Part shown: piece by piece, positions 58,655 to 64,000 of the stretch
How the letters are laid out: every line of letters begins with the position of its first letter
Position numbering within the stretch: the first letter of the stretch is position 1
Source of the DNA: Methylobacterium durans
GTDB lineage: Bacteria > Pseudomonadota > Alphaproteobacteria > Rhizobiales > Beijerinckiaceae
Length of the DNA stretch: 64,000 nucleotides
Reading direction: 5' to 3'
Assembly (NCBI RefSeq): GCF_003173715.1
Contig: NZ_CP029550.1
Location: 1,612,001 to 1,676,000, forward strand
Program-made: the position numbers and the translations under genes
Notes under the pieces: model-generated
Told to the model about the DNA's origin: nothing
Seen by the model: only the letters and a program-made list of their open reading frames with translations
Database searches by the model: none

Positions 58655-58907
58655 TGTTTCCCGTTTCCGCCGGAGCTTGGCCGCCTCTTTGCAAAGGCGC
58701 AGCAACCTAGCTCGGCAGTTCGGGGGAGGCGGTCCCTTGGGCCTATTTCACCTCAGGCGCCCGGCCGGGATCAGGCGGGCGAACGTTGTGCCCCGCCTTG
58801 AGGAGCCTTCCGACCGCATCCTCGTTCACCAAACCCGGGCCCTTCAGCAGGCTGTGCCGGCAGCCGCGAGGTGCGTGAAAGCAGGCTCGGAAGGAGGACG
58901 TGAACGG

Positions 58908-59804
58908 ATGAACACTGAGAGCGCCAGCCCCCGCTATGCAGATCTCGATGCGTGGGGAAGCAGCGACGTTCTTCACGCGCTTTGGGAGAGCCAGCTTGCG
59001 GCTGTCGCTGCAATAGGCCCAGCGCTTCATGCAATCGCAGCTGCCGCTGAAGCTGCGGAGGCTGGTCTTCGCCAAAATGGACGTCTCCTTTATGTCGGCG
59101 CGGGCACCTCGGCTCGGATTGGCGTGCAGGATGGGGTGGAGCTACCCCCCACCTTTGACTGGCCAGAGGAGCGGATCGGCTTCGCTATAGCAGGCGGAGA
59201 TGGCGCCATTCTTCAGGCTGTCGAAGGCGCGGAGGACTCGGCCGCGGAAGCAAGTGCGTGGATCGAGCGAGCGAAGATCCGCCCAGACGATGTCGTCATT
59301 GGCCTTTCTGCCAGCGGGGCAACACCTTTCACGCTCGCCGCGCTCGAGAGCGCCCGCGCACGCGGAGCAGTCACCGTAGGCGTAGCGAACAATCCTAATA
59401 CGCCTATCCTGCAGCATTGCAGCTACCCAATCCTGGTAGCGACAGGTGAGGAGGTGGTCGCCGGCTCTACCCGAATGAAGGCAGGCACGGCCCAGAAGGT
59501 TGTTCTCAACCTGCTCTCAACATTGGTCATGATCCGCCTCGGCCGAGTTTACCGGGGCCGAATGATCTCAATGCGTCCGACGAACAAGAAGCTGCGCAGC
59601 CGGGGGGTCGCTATGGTGGCTCAGATTGCAGGTTGCGATGAGGGTGCTGCGGCTCGGGCAAGTGCGGAAGCTGGCGGCGACATCAAGCTCGCGATATTGA
59701 TCGCCATGGGTGCTGGTCGTTCGGGGGCAGAAGAATTGTTGGATCGGCACGAAGGAAACCTGCGAGCCGCCATCGCAGCTGCCGATCTAGGGGCGCGACC
59801 GTGA
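58908..59804 (+). CDS. murQ: N-acetylmuramic acid 6-phosphate etherase
   Basis: A 298-residue protein from ATG 58908 with AAGGAGG ten bases upstream. The SIS-fold lyase removes D-lactate from MurNAc-6-phosphate to give GlcNAc-6-phosphate in peptidoglycan recycling. Motifs are LLYVGAGTSARIGVQDGVEL, IAGGDGAILQAVEGAEDSAA, VIGLSASGATPFTLAALESA, GEEVVAGSTRMKAGTAQKVV and the C-terminal GGDIKLAILIAMGAGRSGAE. It is 47 bases upstream of nagA, which uses its product. The kinase (anmK or nagK) is not in the window. Confidence 0.93.
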   Translation: MNTESASPRYADLDAWGSSDVLHALWESQLAAVAAIGPALHAIAAAAEAAEAGLRQNGRLLYVGAGTSARIGVQDGVELPPTFDWPEERIGFAIAGGDGAILQAVEGAEDSAAEASAWIERAKIRPDDVVIGLSASGATPFTLAALESARARGAVTVGVANNPNTPILQHCSYPILVATGEEVVAGSTRMKAGTAQKVVLNLLSTLVMIRLGRVYRGRMISMRPTNKKLRSRGVAMVAQIAGCDEGAAARASAEAGGDIKLAILIAMGAGRSGAEELLDRHEGNLRAAIAAADLGARP

Positions 59805-59851
59805 GTTGAATCCTGAAGCTCTGACAGTTTGATCAAGGTGATGGTGATGCA

Positions 59852-61048
59852 GTGAAGGACGCTGAGGCCTCGGTGCTGCCCGATCTAGTAATCGCCGCAG
59901 AGCGTGTCTTCGACGGCGAGGAGTTCCACCGCAACTGCAGCGTGGTCGTGCGCAGCGGTCGAATTTCAGACGTGACATCGGTCACCTCGCCCGCCGTTCG
60001 CCAGATCCGACTGCCAGCAGGTGCGATCCTGGCCCCGGGCTTCGTTGACGTGCAGGTCAACGGCGGCGGGGGGATTCTTCTGAATGATGATCCCAGTGCA
60101 GCTGCCATAGCGCGCATCGCCGCAGCCCATCGTGATGTCGGCGGAACGACTGCGCTTCTGCCAACTTTGATCAGCGACACGCGCCCGGCGATCCAGGCCG
60201 CGATCGATGCAGTCTCTGCCGCCATCGCAGCGGGTGTGCCTGGCATCTTGGGCATTCACCTGGAGGGCCCGCTTCTCAGCCCTCAGAGGCCAGGCATCCA
60301 TGATCCTGAACGCCTCACGCAGCTTATGCCAGGGGACATAGAGCTGCTCACCAGCCTTGGCGATCGCGGCATCACGCTTGTCACGCTCGCGCCAGAGGTC
60401 GTGCCGCCCGGCACGGTGGCAGCACTCGTCGCCCGGGGTGCACGCGTGAGCGCAGGGCACACAGCAGATGATGGATCCGCCATCCGAGAAGCACTCGAGG
60501 AAGGTCTCACCGGCTTCACGCACCTCTTCAACGCGATGTCGCAGCTCGGCCCTCGAGCGTCTGGCGCCGTCGGTGTGGCGTTCACCGACGACCGTGCCTT
60601 CGCTGGCATCATTGCAGATGGTCACCATGTCGGAGACGCGTCGCTCAAGGTGGCGCGACGTATGATGGGAACAGCGCGTCTGCTGCTCGTGACAGATGCC
60701 ATGCCGCCCGTGGGTGAACGGGACGCATGCCCAACCTTCACTCTGTTCGGCCAAACGATCTATCGAGAGGGTGACCGCCTCGCCAGCGCGAACGGAACAC
60801 TCGCCGGATCAGCACTGACGATGGCCAAGGCTGTTCGGCACATGACGACACACGGCGGCGCGTCGCTGGCAGAGGCGCTGACGATGGGGTCGCTGACACC
60901 CGCATGCTTTCTTCAACTCGACGCGCAAATCGGCAGAGCGGTGCCCGCTCATGCCGCGGATCTCGTTGCTCTCGACAGCGAGCTGAATGTCCTCGGCACG
61001 TGCATTCGCGGAGATTGGGTCTCCTCCGGCTGGAGTCCACACCCGTAA
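59852..61048 (+). CDS. nagA: N-acetylglucosamine-6-phosphate deacetylase
   Basis: A 398-residue amidohydrolase from GTG 59852. It converts GlcNAc-6-phosphate to glucosamine-6-phosphate and acetate. Marks are ILAPGFVDVQVNGGGGILLN, the metal-site HLEGPLLSPQRPGIHDPERL, RVSAGHTADDGSAIREA, THLFNAMSQLGPRASGAVGV, GIIADGHHVGDASLKVARRM and the catalytic Asp in LLVTDAMPPVG. It follows murQ directly, so the two form a peptidoglycan-recycling step pair. Confidence 0.95.
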   Translation: MKDAEASVLPDLVIAAERVFDGEEFHRNCSVVVRSGRISDVTSVTSPAVRQIRLPAGAILAPGFVDVQVNGGGGILLNDDPSAAAIARIAAAHRDVGGTTALLPTLISDTRPAIQAAIDAVSAAIAAGVPGILGIHLEGPLLSPQRPGIHDPERLTQLMPGDIELLTSLGDRGITLVTLAPEVVPPGTVAALVARGARVSAGHTADDGSAIREALEEGLTGFTHLFNAMSQLGPRASGAVGVAFTDDRAFAGIIADGHHVGDASLKVARRMMGTARLLLVTDAMPPVGERDACPTFTLFGQTIYREGDRLASANGTLAGSALTMAKAVRHMTTHGGASLAEALTMGSLTPACFLQLDAQIGRAVPAHAADLVALDSELNVLGTCIRGDWVSSGWSPHP

Positions 61049-61392
61049 AACTCACTGGCGGCAGCGGCAGAGTGGACGGTTCAGCAGAGCGAAGCTTGGC
61101 AGTTAGACTAAAGAGATACCAAGAGTTTTTGCTTAAGATGTTACGTGGACTGGCACGTTACCGATCAGCCGCATGGCACGAGCGGGGTAACGCGAGCGAC
61201 GATCCAAGGCATCAACCAGGGCCACCTCATCGCACAGGCCGATCAGATTCTGGCTAACGTCCCCGCCCCCACAAGCTGAGCTAAAAGTGACAGCAATGGA
61301 CCGCCGAGCATGTGGAGCTTCGGCGGTTTCGCCGAAACGTCAGGCTCGACATGCACTGGCCTGCTCTAATCTCACTGCCGTCAGACCGCGAG
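61049..61392. other. Intergenic region between convergent nagA and BLUF genes
   Basis: About 340 bases of mixed composition. No gene, hairpin with T-run or known RNA was recognised. Confidence 0.4.
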
Positions 61393-62319
61393 TTATGCGG
61401 CAGAACGCGCGTTGTCCGCAGCTGTCGGCGGAGCCTGATCCGTGTTGCACGTTGCGACGACGACCTGCTCCGCCTCCTGACATAGAGCGGCTGCAAGGAG
61501 CCTTGCGCGCTTCACCCAGAGGCCACGCTCCTCCCGAATGCCATCAAGGCAGTCATGGCTTGCAGCCAAAGCCACACGCAGCTCGTCAATTTCGTTGCGC
61601 AGTTCGGTCGTGCACTGTCGCTCGCTCGCCAAAGCCGCTTTGAGCACGGCGAGGGCGACCTCGGATGAACCTCGCGGTGCACGCTTCGTGCCTCTCACTC
61701 CCGTTGCAACTGATTTTGAAGCCACGAGCGGGATATCCTTTCGGATCGCAATCGCCGGAAGCTTCTCGAGCAAAGCACGATTGGGGCGGAGCTCCTCGAG
61801 TTCTGCCCGCACCTGATCGATGTCGACGGCGACTGAGCTTCGAGGTGCGTCCACCGCGTCTGACGGAAGGGAAGGGCTTGAGGTGACCACTCCCTCTTCG
61901 TCCAAAACGAGGCTGTGCAGCATGGAGAAGACCGCATCGCCGTCTAGCCGCGACAGATCAAAACCGCTCTCGGCAGCCAGCTTGCTAAATTGCGCTTGTC
62001 CCCGTGCAGACTGGCCGACAAAGGCCATGGACCAGTTCGCGAAGCCGCGGCTCTCGACTGGGCCGCATTGCAGCACCGTCACATCGCCATGGCGCAGATC
62101 ACGCTGAATCCGCTCGAACGTGTCCTCGACCCCCCGGCGCGGCCCCTCGAGAACCTGCGCAAAGGCGCCACCGTTGAACATCAGTGCGCCCGTGACATCA
62201 ACCGCCGCATTGTTGCGCTGGGATGACTCAAGGATCTGCGTGATAGCCGCTGCAGCCTCGACCTCCAATCCTTGCAGCAAGTTCTTGCTGGCATAAACGA
62301 GGCGGTATAGGTCGCCCAT
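61393..62319 (-). CDS. BLUF-domain blue-light photoreceptor with coiled-coil tail
   Basis: A 308-residue protein from ATG 62319. Residues 1-95 are a BLUF flavin domain: DLYRLVYASKNLLQGLEVEA (with the key Tyr), ILESSQRNNAAVDVTGALMF (Asn), NGGAFAQVLEGPRRGVEDTF (Gln) and VESRGFANWSMAFV (Trp and Met). The remaining 210 residues hold a helical, coiled-coil-like tail (ECTTEL-type heptads near ASERQCTTELRNEIDELRVA) with no known output domain. It starts 38 bases after the PAS-GGDEF-EAL gene and is probably co-transcribed with it. Confidence 0.9.
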   Translation of the reverse strand: MGDLYRLVYASKNLLQGLEVEAAAAITQILESSQRNNAAVDVTGALMFNGGAFAQVLEGPRRGVEDTFERIQRDLRHGDVTVLQCGPVESRGFANWSMAFVGQSARGQAQFSKLAAESGFDLSRLDGDAVFSMLHSLVLDEEGVVTSSPSLPSDAVDAPRSSVAVDIDQVRAELEELRPNRALLEKLPAIAIRKDIPLVASKSVATGVRGTKRAPRGSSEVALAVLKAALASERQCTTELRNEIDELRVALAASHDCLDGIREERGLWVKRARLLAAALCQEAEQVVVATCNTDQAPPTAADNARSAA

Positions 62320-62357
62320 AGCGGAATGCCCCGACATTCTTGAGTGGATGATAAGTT

Positions 62358-64000
62358 CTACTGGCAGCTGCCGATCAGCCGCACGATCTCATCGGCCGGC
62401 ACCGGTCGACTAACTAGATAGCCCTGCACATCCGTGCAGCCTTCTTCGCGGATGCGCTCCATCTGCTCCGGAGTCTCCACACCCTCTGCAATCGTGGTCA
62501 TGCCAAGACTCTGACCCAGCCCAGCGATCGCACGGATGATTGCATTCCCGTCTGGCTTCACCGCCAAATCCTTCACGAAGGAGCGGTCGATCTTGATCTT
62601 GTCGAAGGGGAACGAGCGAAGATAGCTCAAGGACGAGTAGCCGGTGCCGAAATCGTCCATTGAGACCCGCACGCCGAGGTCGCGCAGGCGGTGCAGCGTC
62701 TGCAGGGTCTTCTCGCTCTCCTGCAGCAGCACGCCCTCGGTGATCTCGACCTCGAGGCGCGCGGCTGGCAGGCCGGACGTTGCCAGCGCCGACACAATCA
62801 TCTCCACGAGCCGGTCGCTTTTGAACTGCGCCGGCGAGACATTGACGGCCACCGAGAGCGGCGCCGGCCAACTCACCGCGTCACGGCAGGCCTGGCGCAT
62901 CACCCACTCGCCGATCGGCACGATCAGCCCGATCTCCTCCGCGAGCGGGATGAAGTCGAGCGGTGATACCATCCCGCGCTCGGGATGGCGCCAGCGGATC
63001 AGCGCCTCGCAGCCTGTGAGCTGGTTCGTCTTCAGGTTGAGCTGCGGCTGGTAGTGGAGCTGGAACTCGCGGCGGGCGAGCGCCTGCCGCATGTCGAGTT
63101 CGAGCTGGCGGCGCGCTTGCATGCGCGCGTCCATCTCGGGCTCGAAGAAGCGGAATGTGCCGCGCCCGTCGAGCTTGGCCCGGTAGAGCGCGAGGTCCGC
63201 GTTCTTCAGGAGTCGGTCGGCGTCCTGCCCGTCGGCGGGCGCGAAAGCCACGCCGACGCTGGCGCCGATGGTCAGGAGGTGGCCGTCGACCATGTAAGTC
63301 CGGCCGATCAGGTCGACGAGGCGGCGTGCGAGTGCCTGTGTGTCCGCCGGCTCCCTAATTGCGGTCTGAAGGACGACGAACTCGTCGCCACCTATGCGAG
63401 CGACAGTGTCGGTCGGCCGCACTGTCGAGCGCAGGCGCTCGGCCACCTTCACGAGGAGGGCGTCGCCGACCGGGTGACCGAGCGTGTCGTTGACCGGCTT
63501 GAAGCGGTCGAGATCGACCAGCAGCAGAGCGCAGGCCTCCTCACCGCGCCGCAAGCGAGCAAGCGCCTGATCCAGACGCTCACGAAGCAGCAACCTATTT
63601 GGCAGTCCGGTCAACGGATCGAGGCGCGCCATATCTGCGGCGCTCGCCTCGGCGGCCCTGCGCGCACTTACGTCTTCGCCGGTGAGTGCCCATCCCTCTC
63701 CTTCGACAGGATGAAGCTCGGCTCGAACCATCTGATTCTGAAATGTTATCTCGAATGCGGCATGCGCCTGCTCATCCACTGCGCGGCGCAACTGCTGGAA
63801 GAGTTCACGGCGAGATGGAGCGGTCGCCCTTCTTAGGGCGAGCAGTAACTGCAGAACGGATGCAGCAGCCGACCGTGCAATGCCCAAGTTTGCCAGCAAA
63901 CGCTGGGCGGACTCAGTGCAAAGGCTGACGCGACCACCCGAGTCGAAAAATATCGCCGCGAGCTGGATGCTGTTGAGGCAATGAACAAGCCTTCCCGATG
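62358..64000 (-). CDS. PAS-GGDEF-EAL c-di-GMP signalling protein (5' end outside the window)
   Basis: At least 547 residues; the frame is open to the window edge. A PAS-like end (AIFFDSGGRVSLCTESAQRL) precedes the catalytic domains. GGDEF is intact (RIGGDEFVVLQ, preceded by LDPLTGLPNRLLLRERLDQA). EAL is intact (GCEALIRWRHPERG, EITEGVLLQ, DDFGTGYSSLSYLRSFPFDK, IDRSFVKDLAV, GVETPEQMERI). Both synthesis and breakdown of c-di-GMP are possible. The BLUF gene follows by 38 bases, suggesting light input. Confidence 0.92.
   Translation of the reverse strand, partial: SGRLVHCLNSIQLAAIFFDSGGRVSLCTESAQRLLANLGIARSAAASVLQLLLALRRATAPSRRELFQQLRRAVDEQAHAAFEITFQNQMVRAELHPVEGEGWALTGEDVSARRAAEASAADMARLDPLTGLPNRLLLRERLDQALARLRRGEEACALLLVDLDRFKPVNDTLGHPVGDALLVKVAERLRSTVRPTDTVARIGGDEFVVLQTAIREPADTQALARRLVDLIGRTYMVDGHLLTIGASVGVAFAPADGQDADRLLKNADLALYRAKLDGRGTFRFFEPEMDARMQARRQLELDMRQALARREFQLHYQPQLNLKTNQLTGCEALIRWRHPERGMVSPLDFIPLAEEIGLIVPIGEWVMRQACRDAVSWPAPLSVAVNVSPAQFKSDRLVEMIVSALATSGLPAARLEVEITEGVLLQESEKTLQTLHRLRDLGVRVSMDDFGTGYSSLSYLRSFPFDKIKIDRSFVKDLAVKPDGNAIIRAIAGLGQSLGMTTIAEGVETPEQMERIREEGCTDVQGYLVSRPVPADEIVRLIGSCQ

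Overview
The window is a high-GC (roughly 70 % or more by eye) alphaproteobacterial chromosome segment, most likely from Methylobacterium or a close relative. The pointers are the RuvB-YbgC-Tol block, a DUF2336 protein, two HD-GYP proteins, a PQQ-type sugar dehydrogenase, cytochrome P460 and a NepR/EcfG-type stress sigma factor. The genus is an inference from gene content, not a database result.

Layout. 1-14.6 kb: end of an HD-GYP gene; a broken GH15 glucoamylase-like gene; an Amt ammonium transporter; the minus-strand run ruvB-ybgC-tolQ-tolR-tolA-tolB (no pal follows); an OprB-type porin; a chemotaxis receptor; bacterioferritin and its ferredoxin. 15-20.3 kb: a histone-deacetylase-like gene, then the most interesting locus. 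It has a C39-peptidase ABC transporter and an HlyD-like adaptor, and, divergent from them, a 75-residue glycine-zipper peptide with a textbook double-glycine leader. 20.3-38.9 kb: housekeeping and accessory genes (DUF1206, PsiF-like, 5-formyl-THF cyclo-ligase, collagen-like protein beside a trypsin-like protease, HD-GYP, DUF2336, GST, uracil-xanthine permease, SIS sugar-phosphate protein, cytochrome P460, MFS, acid phosphatase, alpha/beta hydrolase, bestrophin, PAS, sugar dehydrogenase). 38.9-40.5 kb: an IS1182-like insertion sequence. 40.5-53.4 kb: reductase, Mfd-like helicase, L,D-transpeptidase, a FecR plus CHASE2-adenylate cyclase pair, DUF72, MFS, cardiolipin synthase.

At about 53.77 kb a tRNA-Arg(CCG) sequence stops after the anticodon arm. 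Base composition then drops visibly to the end of the window. This segment looks like an integrated island. It carries a patatin-like lipase, a fused NepR-EcfG regulator, two short paralogous reading frames, a phosphoglucomutase/murQ/nagA amino-sugar group, and a BLUF photoreceptor gene directly behind a PAS-GGDEF-EAL gene that runs off the window end. No integrase is visible in the window.

Sequence quality. Eight genes in the GC-rich part are each split by the loss of exactly one base, nearly all in G/C runs (GH15, amt, a small gene at 22.3 kb, DUF2336, the 29.8 kb membrane protein, the SIS gene, mfd, an MFS gene). None was found in the island or the IS. All restore a full-length family-like protein when one base is added, so assembly or base-calling deletions are at least as likely as real pseudogenes.
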